5,916 bases of DNA from an uncultured Coriobacteriaceae bacterium (GCA_902766805.1 CACXFF010000036.1:1-5916); one strand, 5' to 3'; shown: positions 1 to 5,819, counted from the first letter of the stretch. Program-made: numbers and translations. Notes: generated by a model not told the origin, from the sequence alone.

Positions 1-363
1 GACGTAGATGGAGTGCAGGTTGTCGAGCTCCTCGTCGCGGCGGATGGCGTTCATGTCGCAGACGATGCCCTTGCCCACGTTGAAGTCGTAGCGCTTGAGC
101 GCGTGGCGCTTCCATTTGGCGAGCGACTGCACGACCTCGGCGTCCTGGCCGACGGCGGGCACGTCGAAGCCCACGGGGCGCTCCACGCCGTTGAGGTTGT
201 CGTTCATGCCACTCGTGGGGTCCACGACGAGCGGGGCGGTCACGCGTACCAGGTGGAGCGCGGCGCACATCTTGGCGAGGAACACGTGCTTGATGCGCTC
301 GATGGCGCGTTGGGTGTCGTACAGGGTGAGCTGCGGCTCGTAGCCGGTCGGAATGGTGGTCAT
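1..363 (-). CDS. asnA: Aspartate-ammonia ligase (asparagine synthetase A), N-terminal part, cut by window edge
   Basis: Makes asparagine from aspartate, ammonia and ATP (AMP-forming) in the cytoplasm; the family has a class II aminoacyl-tRNA-synthetase-like fold. The minus frame is open from the ATG at 361-363 to base 1, giving 121 residues that begin MTTIPTGYEPQLT. Residues 76-86 (EVVQSLAKWKR) closely match the family signature EVVHSLAKWKR of the E. coli enzyme as I recall it. Residues 54-62 (NDNLNGVER) match its QDNLSGAEK region, and residues 116-121 (LHSIYV) match its LHSVYV. The family is about 330-340 residues, so roughly two thirds lies beyond the left edge. The start is set by AAGGAG (369-374) five bases upstream of the ATG. 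The next gene upstream ends 231 bp away, so asnA probably has its own promoter. An 8-bp inverted repeat (364-371/397-404) overlaps the Shine-Dalgarno. Identification is firm; completeness cannot be judged. Confidence 0.95.
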   Translation of the reverse strand, partial: MTTIPTGYEPQLTLYDTQRAIERIKHVFLAKMCAALHLVRVTAPLVVDPTSGMNDNLNGVERPVGFDVPAVGQDAEVVQSLAKWKRHALKRYDFNVGKGIVCDMNAIRRDEELDNLHSIYV

Positions 364-404
364 GGTAGCTCCTTGCATGCGTGCTGCTTTTGTACCGAGC
401 TACC
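364..404 (-). promoter_or_regulatory. Inverted repeat over the asnA ribosome binding site, with a possible -10
   Basis: GGTAGCTC at 364-371 and GAGCTACC at 397-404 form a perfect 8-bp inverted repeat with a 25-nt loop. Read on the coding (minus) strand, the arm next to the gene covers the GAG of the Shine-Dalgarno AAGGAG and ends at the base before the ATG. If transcription starts upstream of 404, the stem would occlude ribosome binding. The loop holds TACAAA (minus, 389-394), a possible -10 without a convincing -35. If that is the promoter, the far arm is not transcribed and the repeat would be a DNA operator instead. The repeat is seen directly; either function is inference. Confidence 0.35.
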
Positions 405-594
405 TTAGCGCGTCGTGTGGGGACGGACGCTTGCGAGGGCCCAAGCTGCAGCAACCTTGCAACGTTGGGCGCCATTGTTGCGCGCGCGTGGCACGGCGGC
501 GAAGCCTGCGTTTCTCGTCGCTTGCCGGACGTTGACTACTTGCGCGTCTGCGGTGTCCCGTGCGGGGTTCCAGCGGGGCGGTCCGGCCAAAGGC

Positions 595-798
595 TTACTG
601 CCTGCGCCCGCCGAAGCCCGGCGCGAAGAGCTCGAGCGCGGTGAGGCCGGCGGCAAAAGCCAGGTCGCTCACGATGTTGGGGGCCCAGCTGCGCTGGAAG
701 ATGACGACGTTCATCACGAAGCCCACGAGCTCGATGATGCCGAAGGCCAACGCAAAGACGATGACGGCGCGCAGGACCTTCTTGAGCGGTTCGGACAT
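595..798 (-). CDS. Small membrane protein of unknown function, 67 aa, two TM segments
   Basis: I do not recognise this protein. It starts MSEPLKKVLRAV with a short basic N-terminus, then has hydrophobic segments at about residues 11-34 and 41-60, joined by a short loop (QRSWAPN). It ends in a basic tail, GFGGRRQ. By the positive-inside rule both ends should be cytoplasmic. Glutamates within or near the membrane segments (E23, E56) and D45 are unusual for a simple anchor. The ATG at 796-798 is preceded by AGGGAG with a six-base gap. The stop is TAA at 595-597. The gene follows the PNPOx-like gene by 87 bp, a gap that holds a perfect hairpin, so co-transcription depends on read-through. Coding status is supported by the ribosome binding site and the two clean hydrophobic segments; no function is assigned. 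Confidence 0.7.
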   Translation of the reverse strand: MSEPLKKVLRAVIVFALAFGIIELVGFVMNVVIFQRSWAPNIVSDLAFAAGLTALELFAPGFGGRRQ

Positions 799-822
799 GG
801 CGGCTCCCTGTCTGTGAGAGAA

Positions 823-857
823 GATGGCGAACTTGCACTGGGTGCAAGTTCGCCATC
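823..857 (-). terminator. Perfect 16-bp hairpin downstream of the PNPOx-like gene
   Basis: Arms at 823-838 and 842-857 are exact reverse complements (GATGGCGAACTTGCAC and its complement) around a 3-nt TGG loop. The hairpin begins 28 bases past the stop of the gene ending at 886. On the minus strand the stem is followed by TTCTCTC, which is pyrimidine-rich but not a proper U-tract. A factor-independent or attenuating terminator, or a 3'-end stabiliser, is therefore likelier than a textbook intrinsic terminator. It ends 24 bases before the start codon of the small membrane protein gene and could limit read-through into it. Confidence 0.5.
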
Positions 858-885
858 GTGTGGAACGGGTGGGGTGGACGCGAGC

Positions 886-1290
886 TTAGAACTGCACGGT
901 CCTCGGCTCGGTGGTGAAGCTGCAGAAGGTCGCGGTGGCGTCCTTCATGTAGAGCACCACGGTGTTGCCGTCGCCCGCGGCGTACATGCGCTTGAGCGAG
1001 GGGTTGGCCTCGAGCATGGATTCTTCGGCCTCCACACGCGGGTCTTCCACAAGCTCGCCGGAGAGGCGGATCCACTGGCCCTTGGACATGCCGCTGATCT
1101 CGAACGCGGGGTTGGCCTTGAGCTGCTTGTAGCAGTCCTTCACGCGGCCGGTCTGGATGTAGAGCTTGCCCTCGAAGATGTGGGCGGTGCCGAAGGGGCG
1201 CACGTGGGGCTTGCCGTCCTCGTCGACGGTGGCCAGGTAGTAGGTGCCACAGGCCTGGAGGAACTCGCAAACTTCGTCGATGGCTGCCAA
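886..1290 (-). CDS. Pyridoxamine 5'-phosphate oxidase-like (COG5015-type) flavin-binding protein
   Basis: A 134-residue protein with the split-barrel PNPOx-like fold; relatives bind FMN or similar cofactors, and the substrate is unknown. Residues 17-36 carry the family pattern: YYLATVDEDG, then KPHVRPFG. This is followed by FEGKLYIQTG (39-48), VKDCYKQLKANP (50-61) and the strand pair GQWIRLSGELVED (71-83). The length is typical of the short COG5015-type members and too short for a true PdxH, so a role in vitamin B6 synthesis is unlikely. I chose TTG at 1288-1290 because AGGAG (1296-1300) lies five bases upstream. In-frame ATGs at 1323 and 1380 lack a ribosome binding site, and a candidate -10 lies upstream of 1323. 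The C-terminus carries a Cys (CSFTTEPR, 123-130). The gene follows the YfbK-like gene by 129 bp. The reaction cannot be deduced from sequence. Confidence 0.88.
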   Translation of the reverse strand: MAAIDEVCEFLQACGTYYLATVDEDGKPHVRPFGTAHIFEGKLYIQTGRVKDCYKQLKANPAFEISGMSKGQWIRLSGELVEDPRVEAEESMLEANPSLKRMYAAGDGNTVVLYMKDATATFCSFTTEPRTVQF

Positions 1291-1295
1291 GGTAA

Positions 1296-1333
1296 CTCCT
1301 ATCTGTTGGGTGGGTTCATGCATCTGTATCGTA
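1296..1333 (-). promoter_or_regulatory. Candidate -10 and ribosome binding site fixing the TTG start of the PNPOx-like gene
   Basis: On the minus strand TACGAT (1328-1333) matches a -10 hexamer at five of six positions. It would start transcription near 1321, some 30 bases ahead of the TTG. AGGAG follows at 1296-1300. No recognisable -35 sits 16-18 bp further upstream, so the promoter is tentative. If right, it makes this gene independent of the YfbK-like gene and rules out ATG starts at 1323 and 1380. Confidence 0.35.
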
Positions 1334-1376
1334 GCGCTTGTACGGTCGTGCGCGTGGTGCAGCTTGGGGACGGGTC

Positions 1377-1419
1377 GCACGCAGCGGGGAGTCGCCCGTT
1401 GCTGCGCGCGGTCGCGTGC
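1377..1419 (-). terminator. Imperfect GC-rich hairpin just after the YfbK-like gene
   Basis: GCACGC (1377-1382) and GCGTGC (1414-1419) can pair. Alternatively GCAGC (1381-1385) pairs with GCTGC (1401-1405) inside. The structure begins right after the TAG at 1420-1422. There is no T-run on the minus strand after the stem, so termination is only suggested by position and pairing. Confidence 0.25.
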
Positions 1420-3027
1420 CTACTCCTCGATGGGGGTGGGGTCGTGTGCCGCGAGGTCGATGAGGTCGAGCATCTCCATGCGCAGCTCGTCGTCCTGCGT
1501 AGCGCCCTTGGCCAGCTCGCGGGCGCTTTGCCAGGTGGCGCTGCCCTTGTGTGCCGAGTCGCGCAGCAGCATGCCGAACTCGATCACGGCCGCCTGCCAA
1601 CGCCAGTCTGCGCTCGGGTCGTTGGTGAGCGTGCTGGCGTCCACGACGACCTGTTGCTCGCGCGTGGCGCTGCCGTCGGCCGGCTGATAGCGCAGCTTGG
1701 CCGTGAGCCACTCGCTCGAGCTGCTCGCCGGGGCTTCGCTGCCGTACTTGAGGTCGGGCACGGGGACGTCGAGCGGGGAGTCGGCCAACACGATCTCGTA
1801 GGCGACGGTGAACTGCTGGCCCGGCCCTACGTCTCCGGCGTCCTTGCTGTCGTCCTTGAAGTCCTCGTCGGCAAGGGCGCGGTTTTCGTAGCCGATGAGC
1901 CTGTAGCCCTTGACCTGGGCGGGGTTGAACTCCACCTGCACTTTGGCGTCATCGGCCAACGGCACGAGGTTGGCCATGAGCTTGTCGGCGAGGACGCGCT
2001 GTGCTTCGGCCACGCTGTCGATGTAATGGTAGGAGCCGTTGCCGTGGTCGGCGAGGGTCTCCATCTTGTTGTCCTTGTAGTTGCCCGACCCAAAGCCCAG
2101 CACGGAGAGGTAGATGCCGGTCTCGCGCTGCCTGTCGACGTAGTCGTGCAGCTCGGACTCGCTGCTCATGCCGACGTTGAGGTCGCCGTCGGAGGCCATG
2201 ACGATGCGGTTCACGCCGCCTTGGATGTAATGGCGTGCGGCCACCTCGTAGGCCTGCGCCAAGCCGGCCTCGCCATTGGTGGAGCCGCTTGCCTTCAGGC
2301 GCTTGATGGCACGCAGGATCTCGCGGTGATCACTGCCCTTGGCGCCTTCCAGCACGATCTCCTCGCCGCTCGCGTAGGTCACGATGCTCACGGTGTCGTT
2401 GTCGTCCAGCTTGTCGACGAGCGTCTCGAATGCTTCCTTGAGCAGGTCGAGCTTGTCGCGGGACTCCATCGAGCCTGACACATCCACGAGGAACACGAGG
2501 TTGGAGCCCGCCTCGGCCACGCTCGTGGCCTCGGGGGAGGTGGCGAAGCCCAAGCTGAGCAGCTGGGTGTCGGGGTTCCAGGGGCAGGGAGCGAGCTGGG
2601 CGGTGATGGAGAACAGGTCGTCGCCCGTCGGCGCGGGGTAGGCGTAGTCGAAGTAGTTGAGCATCTCCTCGATGCGCACGGCACCGCTGGGTATCTCAGT
2701 TGCGTTGCTGCCATCGTTGATCATGCGGCGCAGGTTGGCGTAGCTCGCGGTGTCCACGTCGGCGGAGACGGTGGAGAGCGGGCGCGCAAGCGTGGAAACG
2801 AAGCCCGCTTCGTTCACGCTGCTGTATTCCTCGGTGTTGAACTGGCCGTTGAACTCGGGGTCTGTGTAGCCGGATTCCATTGCGGTGTAGCCGTCGAGGC
2901 GTTCGGCATCGGACGGCTTGGCCACCTCGGGATGTGTGGACGGACCGCAGCCGATGAGCGCCGTGGCGAGGGCCATGCCGGCGAGCGCGCGCAACAGGGT
3001 GCGGGGGACGGATGAGGTACGGGACAT
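1420..3027 (-). CDS. YfbK-like von Willebrand factor A domain lipoprotein
   Basis: A 535-residue surface or membrane-anchored lipoprotein. The signal peptide has a basic start (MSRTSSVPRTLLR), a hydrophobic core and a lipobox LIGC with the lipidated cysteine at 27. Residues about 70-165 match the N-terminal domain that precedes the VWA domain in E. coli YfbK (SADVDTASYANLRRMIND, RIEEMLNYFDY, PWNPDTQLL). The VWA domain covers about 175-350 with an intact metal-ion-dependent adhesion site: D182-x-S184-x-S186 (DVSGSM), T250 and D280 (ASDGD). Residues about 360-530 match the YfbK C-terminal domain (KVQVEFNPA, YRLIGYENRALA, FGMLLRDS). Length is close to the E. coli protein. The role of the family is poorly known; an intact MIDAS implies Mg2+-dependent ligand binding. 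The ATG at 3025-3027 has AGAGGAG (3034-3040) six bases upstream. The frame stays open upstream to beyond 3378, but nothing supports a start there. No BatA- or MoxR-like partner lies beside it. Confidence 0.93.
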   Translation of the reverse strand: MSRTSSVPRTLLRALAGMALATALIGCGPSTHPEVAKPSDAERLDGYTAMESGYTDPEFNGQFNTEEYSSVNEAGFVSTLARPLSTVSADVDTASYANLRRMINDGSNATEIPSGAVRIEEMLNYFDYAYPAPTGDDLFSITAQLAPCPWNPDTQLLSLGFATSPEATSVAEAGSNLVFLVDVSGSMESRDKLDLLKEAFETLVDKLDDNDTVSIVTYASGEEIVLEGAKGSDHREILRAIKRLKASGSTNGEAGLAQAYEVAARHYIQGGVNRIVMASDGDLNVGMSSESELHDYVDRQRETGIYLSVLGFGSGNYKDNKMETLADHGNGSYHYIDSVAEAQRVLADKLMANLVPLADDAKVQVEFNPAQVKGYRLIGYENRALADEDFKDDSKDAGDVGPGQQFTVAYEIVLADSPLDVPVPDLKYGSEAPASSSSEWLTAKLRYQPADGSATREQQVVVDASTLTNDPSADWRWQAAVIEFGMLLRDSAHKGSATWQSARELAKGATQDDELRMEMLDLIDLAAHDPTPIEE

Positions 3028-3420
3028 CTGGTGCTCCTCTCTCGCGGGTCCGGATGACTTGAGGATAACGGGGGACGGTGCGCGGATGCCGGAGCGGACA
3101 TGCGGCTGGTAGCAAGTGCGGGGGGAGAGGGTGGGGCTGTGAAGCCGTGGTGAAGCAGGCGTGGAGGTGCCGTGGAGCACGCGGACGGATGGTGCCGGGC
3201 GTTGGGCGACGATGCAAAAGACGCAGGGCTTGCTGCGGCGGGAACGTATACTCCGTAGCTGTGCGCGCATCGTGCGCGGTGGCGTTCGCGTCGGGTGCGG
3301 GACTACGTGCTTCTGGCACGCGGTGGCGTGTTGGTCGGGCGTGGGGCTGCTCCGCGTCGTGAACACGGTGGCGCGCATAGAACGCGTGGGAAAGCTTTTG
3401 GGTGACAGGAGAGGGAAGAC
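3028..3420. other. Divergent spacer between the YfbK-like gene and the PTS IIB gene
   Basis: A 393-bp GC-rich stretch with no convincing gene. It must hold promoters for both flanking genes. On the minus strand TATCCT (3062-3067) is a possible -10 for the lipoprotein gene, giving a leader of about 28 bases, but it lacks a TTGACA-like -35. On the plus strand TATACT (3247-3252) is the best -10 match; it would give a leader of about 160 bases to the gene at 3421. A closer candidate, TAGAAC (3378-3383), is weaker. AGGAG at 3407-3411 with a nine-base gap serves the start at 3421. I see no strong operator palindrome or terminator here. Confidence 0.5.
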
Positions 3421-3873
3421 ATGTTGCGTGTTGCTATCTGCTGCGGTGGCGGGTTCTCGTCATCCACCATGGCGGCACACCTGGACAGGCAGTTGCACGA
3501 GCGGGGGCTCGAAGACCAGGTGTCCATCCAGTACATTCCGTTCGCCGTGTTGGCGGGGAGCGGCCATGCCGCTTTCATCTCGCAGAAGACCAACCGTCAG
3601 GATGAGGTGGACGTGGCCCTGCTCTGCCCGCACCTGGAGTATCCGGCGCGCGACGCCGTGAAGAAGGGCCTGCTGCACATCCCCGTCTTCATCCTGCCGA
3701 TGCGCCTCTACGGCCAGATCGATATCAACGGCGTGATCGAGGAGGCAGAGGACGTGCTCGAGCTGTGGAACAACGGCACGCCCAACGTGGTGACCTTCCC
3801 CGATGAGCCGCGCTCCATGACGGCCCCGCGCAACGTGTCGCATCGTCGCTGGCTCGCGCAGCAGGGCAAGTAG
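3421..3873 (+). CDS. PTS lactose/cellobiose-type IIB protein with extended C-terminus
   Basis: A 150-residue cytoplasmic phosphotransfer protein. IIB subunits accept a phosphate from IIA on a cysteine and pass it to the sugar held by IIC. The N-terminus VAICCGGGFSSS (4-15) matches the phosphocysteine loop of the family (CSAGMSTS in E. coli ChbB), making C8 the likely phosphorylated residue; C7 beside it is extra. DVALLCPHLEY (64-74) aligns with the second family motif (DVVLLGPQIAY). IPVFILPMRLYGQIDINGVIEEAEDVLE (87-114) aligns with the last strand and helix, including the YG pair at 97-98. Stand-alone IIB proteins are about 100-106 residues. This one has a longer middle loop (about 46-62) and about 34 extra residues at the end (117-150), ending in a basic stretch. 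No IIA or IIC gene is next to it, so its sugar and partners are unknown. It may act as a regulator or serve a distant transporter. The ATG at 3421 has AGGAG nine bases upstream. Confidence 0.85.
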   Translation: MLRVAICCGGGFSSSTMAAHLDRQLHERGLEDQVSIQYIPFAVLAGSGHAAFISQKTNRQDEVDVALLCPHLEYPARDAVKKGLLHIPVFILPMRLYGQIDINGVIEEAEDVLELWNNGTPNVVTFPDEPRSMTAPRNVSHRRWLAQQGK

Positions 3874-3889
3874 GGATTGCGTGCCTTTG

Positions 3890-3920
3890 GCTGGGGCGAT
3901 CCTGGTGGGGGAGCCCCAGC
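3890..3920 (+). terminator. Hairpin downstream of the PTS IIB gene
   Basis: GCTGGGGC (3890-3897) and GCCCCAGC (3913-3920) are perfect reverse complements with a 15-nt loop, starting 17 bases after the TAG of the IIB gene. No T-run follows, so it may pause or stabilise transcripts more than terminate them. Confidence 0.35.
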
Positions 3921-4209
3921 GAGGCGCCCGCGCGTGACGGGGACACCGGTTGAGCGCGCCAGGCGTGGCATGCGCGGTCGGCGCCCCTTTTGTTGTCCTG
4001 TTCGGGCATGAACGGCTTGCGGGTTCTGGGGGTTTGCGGCTCAGAGAGTCTTTCTGGCCTGGAGGAGGCGTGCCGAGCCTTGGGGTGCGCGGGGTAGGGC
4101 TTGTTTTCGACAGCCCGGCCGGCACCAGCCCTTCTCTGGGCGCTGAATAAACGTCCCGGGGTTCCCGCCCTTTCAAATAGATTGCACTCGATCGTCGTCT
4201 GCGCTTTGT

Positions 4210-4304
4210 CAACTGGGCCTTTGCGTGGCGAGGGGCATCGAGTGCGAGGTAGCTAAAATAGCTACCTCGCACTCGATGCTTGCGCGCTTGCGTTTGCCCA
4301 GTTG
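4210..4304. repeat. 95-bp inverted-repeat element with a 21-bp perfect stem
   Basis: The inner arms 4235-4255 and 4259-4279 are exact complements over 21 bp around an AAA loop (4256-4258). Outer arms CAACTGGGC (4210-4218) and GCCCAGTTG (4296-4304) are also exact, and each is separated from the inner stem by 16 unpaired or weakly paired bases, so the element is symmetrical. No flanking target duplication is visible. It resembles a palindromic repetitive or MITE-like unit, or a very strong bidirectional hairpin between convergent genes. Confidence 0.6.
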
Positions 4305-4356
4305 GCGGCTGGCGTGAGGCAATCGAGTGCGAACTAATGCGACCAGCCGTGTGTTA

Positions 4357-4383
4357 CGGGCGGCCATGGACCGCCCGATTTTT
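4357..4383 (+). terminator. Intrinsic terminator oriented for plus-strand transcription
   Basis: CGGGCGG (4357-4363) and CCGCCCG (4371-4377) form a perfect 7-bp GC stem with a 7-nt loop, followed at once by ATTTTT (4378-4383) on the plus strand. On the minus strand the same stem lies 11 bases past the dehydrogenase stop, but it has the A-run before it and no U-run after it. It therefore reads as a plus-strand terminator that would stop transcripts from the left, either from the IIB gene or from an unseen RNA in the spacer. It may also aid termination of the dehydrogenase mRNA. Confidence 0.65.
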
Positions 4384-4388
4384 CGCAC

Positions 4389-5603
4389 TTACAGCGCAGA
4401 GCGGTAGATGGCGCGGCAGTCGTCCATGGTGAGCGGCATGAAGTGACCGAAGCGCTCACCCTTGTTCTGCGCCAGCGTGGTGACGAGCGGCTCGATGTCC
4501 GCCTCTCCCAGGTCGAAGTCCCCCAGGCTCGCGGGCATGCCAAGGCTCTGGAAGAAGCCCTGCAGCTCGTCGATGGCGCAGTTGACGGCGTCGGCTATCG
4601 CCTCGTCGGCGGGCTCCAAGTCGCAGGCCGGCTCGATACCGAACACGTCGCGGGCGAAGAGCAGGAAACGCTGCGGGTCAGCCTTCCACACGTGGCGCAT
4701 CCACGCGGGCAGGATGACGGCCAGGCCGGCGCCGTGGGTGATCTGCGGGTGATGGGCGGAAAGCTCGTGTTCCAGCGCGTGGCTCTCCCAGCCGCCGGCG
4801 CGTACGGTGGGCGAGAGCGAGCGGCCGCAGCCTGCGAGGTCGTTGTGCGCCAGGGTGCCCGCCCACATGATGGTGGCACGTGCGTCGTAGTCCTGCGGGT
4901 CCGCCATCACGCGCGGTGCCGCGTCGATGAGCGAGCGGATGATGCTGGCGGCAATCTGGTCGGTGAGGGGCACGGCGCCCACGCCGCTGAAGTAGCGCTC
5001 GCACACGTGGGCGATCATGTCCGTGACGCCTGCGGCGGTCTGGTAGGGCGGCAGCGTGAACGTGAGCTCGGGATCCATGATGGCGAGCTTGGGGCGGAAG
5101 ACGTCGCTGCTCACGCCCAGCTTGCGCTCTTCGGCGTCGCAAGATATCACGCACGAGCCCGAGCCTTCCGAGCCAGCGGCGGGAAGGGTGAGCACGCTCG
5201 CGACGGGAAGGCAGCTCTCGATGCGGGCGCCATGGGCGAAGAAGTCCCACACGTCGTGGTCCGCTGGCGTACCAAAGGCTACGGCCTTGGCGGCATCGAT
5301 CGCGCTGCCTCCGCCTACGGCGAGCACGCCGTCCACCGCTACCTTCCGCGCTTGAGCGATGGCCGCGCGCACCCAGGTCACTTCGGGGTTGGGGCGCACG
5401 CCGCCGGCCTCGACGTAGGCCACGCCTGCCGCGCTGAGGCTCGTGCGCACGCGGTCCAGGGTGCCCGTGCGTTCCACGGAGCCCTGGCCATATACCAGCA
5501 GGACGCGCGTCAGTCCTAGCGCGGCGACCTCTGAGCCTACCGCATCGGTCACGCCGCGGCCAAAGACGAATTTGGTGGGGGAGTAGTACGTGAAGTCGTT
5601 CAT
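4389..5603 (-). CDS. Iron-containing alcohol dehydrogenase, butanol dehydrogenase/YqhD-like
   Basis: A 404-residue cytoplasmic group III alcohol dehydrogenase, likely reducing aldehydes with NAD(P)H during fermentation. The N-terminus (MNDFTYYSPTKFVFGRG) is typical of the BdhA/YqhD branch. The cofactor domain shows YGQGS (38-42), the glycine motif GGGSAID (97-103) and TLPAAGSE (139-146). The C-terminal helical domain carries the metal ligands: D195 and H199 (GVTDMIAH), then H275 (ESHALEHEL) and H290 (QITHGAGLAVILP), aligned from memory with the four ligands of E. coli YqhD. H279 matches the additional active-site histidine. Length is near the usual 385-405. The ATG at 5601-5603 has GGAGG four bases upstream. 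An in-frame ATG at 5655-5657 overlaps a candidate -10 and lacks a ribosome binding site. The gene is transcribed alone, convergent with the PTS IIB gene and divergent from the gene at 5906. Substrate and NADH/NADPH preference cannot be read from the sequence. Confidence 0.95.
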   Translation of the reverse strand: MNDFTYYSPTKFVFGRGVTDAVGSEVAALGLTRVLLVYGQGSVERTGTLDRVRTSLSAAGVAYVEAGGVRPNPEVTWVRAAIAQARKVAVDGVLAVGGGSAIDAAKAVAFGTPADHDVWDFFAHGARIESCLPVASVLTLPAAGSEGSGSCVISCDAEERKLGVSSDVFRPKLAIMDPELTFTLPPYQTAAGVTDMIAHVCERYFSGVGAVPLTDQIAASIIRSLIDAAPRVMADPQDYDARATIMWAGTLAHNDLAGCGRSLSPTVRAGGWESHALEHELSAHHPQITHGAGLAVILPAWMRHVWKADPQRFLLFARDVFGIEPACDLEPADEAIADAVNCAIDELQGFFQSLGMPASLGDFDLGEADIEPLVTTLAQNKGERFGHFMPLTMDDCRAIYRSAL

Positions 5604-5655
5604 GGGGCCTCCTCGGATGGGTGCGGAGAAGTGTGGGGACGGGTGTTGCCCCTGC

Positions 5656-5661
5656 ATTGTA
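5656..5661 (-). promoter_or_regulatory. Candidate -10 of the alcohol dehydrogenase gene
   Basis: TACAAT on the minus strand is a five-of-six match to the -10 consensus. Transcription would begin near 5649 and give a leader of about 46 bases. The region 16-18 bp upstream has no clear TTGACA-like box, so an activator or a non-standard -35 would be needed. Confidence 0.4.
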
Positions 5662-5819
5662 GCGTCAGAGCGGACTCTCGGTTTGGTGGCATGGAGCAGA
5701 TATCCAAATAAGTTGCCATCCTTAACGGCCTAACAAGAATGGGGATGCCATGCGGGGGCTCACCCACGCTGAGCGCGCGGTAGTTTGGAACAGTTGGATC
5801 GCAAAAGTCGCGGACTGTG

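Larger units (their letters stand above)
3874..4388. other. Non-coding convergent spacer with repeated palindromes
   Basis: This 515-bp stretch lies between two convergent genes. I see no gene in it: short open frames are present, but none has a good ribosome binding site or a recognisable product. The left part (3874-4180) is G-rich and holds one 8-bp hairpin soon after the IIB stop. The right part (4184-4389) is dominated by copies of ATCGAGTGC in alternating orientation, building a 21-bp perfect stem, and ends with a plus-strand-oriented terminator at 4357-4383. Most simply it is a termination and insulation zone for both transcripts. A small RNA or a mobile-element relic cannot be excluded. 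Confidence 0.6.
4184..4389. repeat. Cluster of ATCGAGTGC motifs in alternating orientation
   Basis: The 9-mer ATCGAGTGC occurs as plus copies at 4237-4245 and 4322-4330 and as inverted copies at 4184-4192 and 4269-4277. A shorter inverted copy, TTCGCACT, lies at 4382-4389 and mirrors AGTGCGAA at 4326-4333; its last base is the first base of the dehydrogenase TAA complement. The order is minus, plus, minus, plus, minus, so neighbours pair as hairpins and the outer pair (4184-4192 with 4322-4330) can enclose the inner one. All copies are exact over the stated bases. Their origin and function are unknown. Confidence 0.7.

Noticed and set aside
415..2478. Long plus-strand open frame of 687 codons
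   Set aside because: It lies antisense to the small membrane protein gene, the PNPOx-like gene and much of the YfbK-like gene. Its composition is biased (rich in V, G, H, A, L, E), it has no recognisable domain, and it is explained by high-GC codon bias on the opposite strand.
3028..3378. Possible 117-residue N-terminal extension of the YfbK-like protein
   Set aside because: The ATG at 3027 has an ideal Shine-Dalgarno and begins a textbook lipoprotein signal peptide, which would be buried if translation began upstream.
3950..4150. Plus-strand 66-codon frame starting at TTG in the convergent spacer
   Set aside because: No credible ribosome binding site, Gly/Val-rich translation from G-rich DNA, and no recognisable product.
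364..4266. The 7-mer GGTAGCT appears as an inverted pair both upstream of asnA and inside the 21-bp stem
   Set aside because: Only seven bases are shared, with different spacing and context; chance is a sufficient explanation without a genome-wide count.
3460..4272. Minus-strand open frame of 270 codons across the PTS IIB gene and the spacer
   Set aside because: Part is the shadow of the IIB gene. The rest translates to a Pro/Arg/Ser-rich sequence with no family resemblance, and its start lies inside the 21-bp palindrome.
4443..5519. Plus-strand open frame of 358 codons
   Set aside because: Antisense to the alcohol dehydrogenase, whose motifs are fully convincing; low-complexity translation without a domain.
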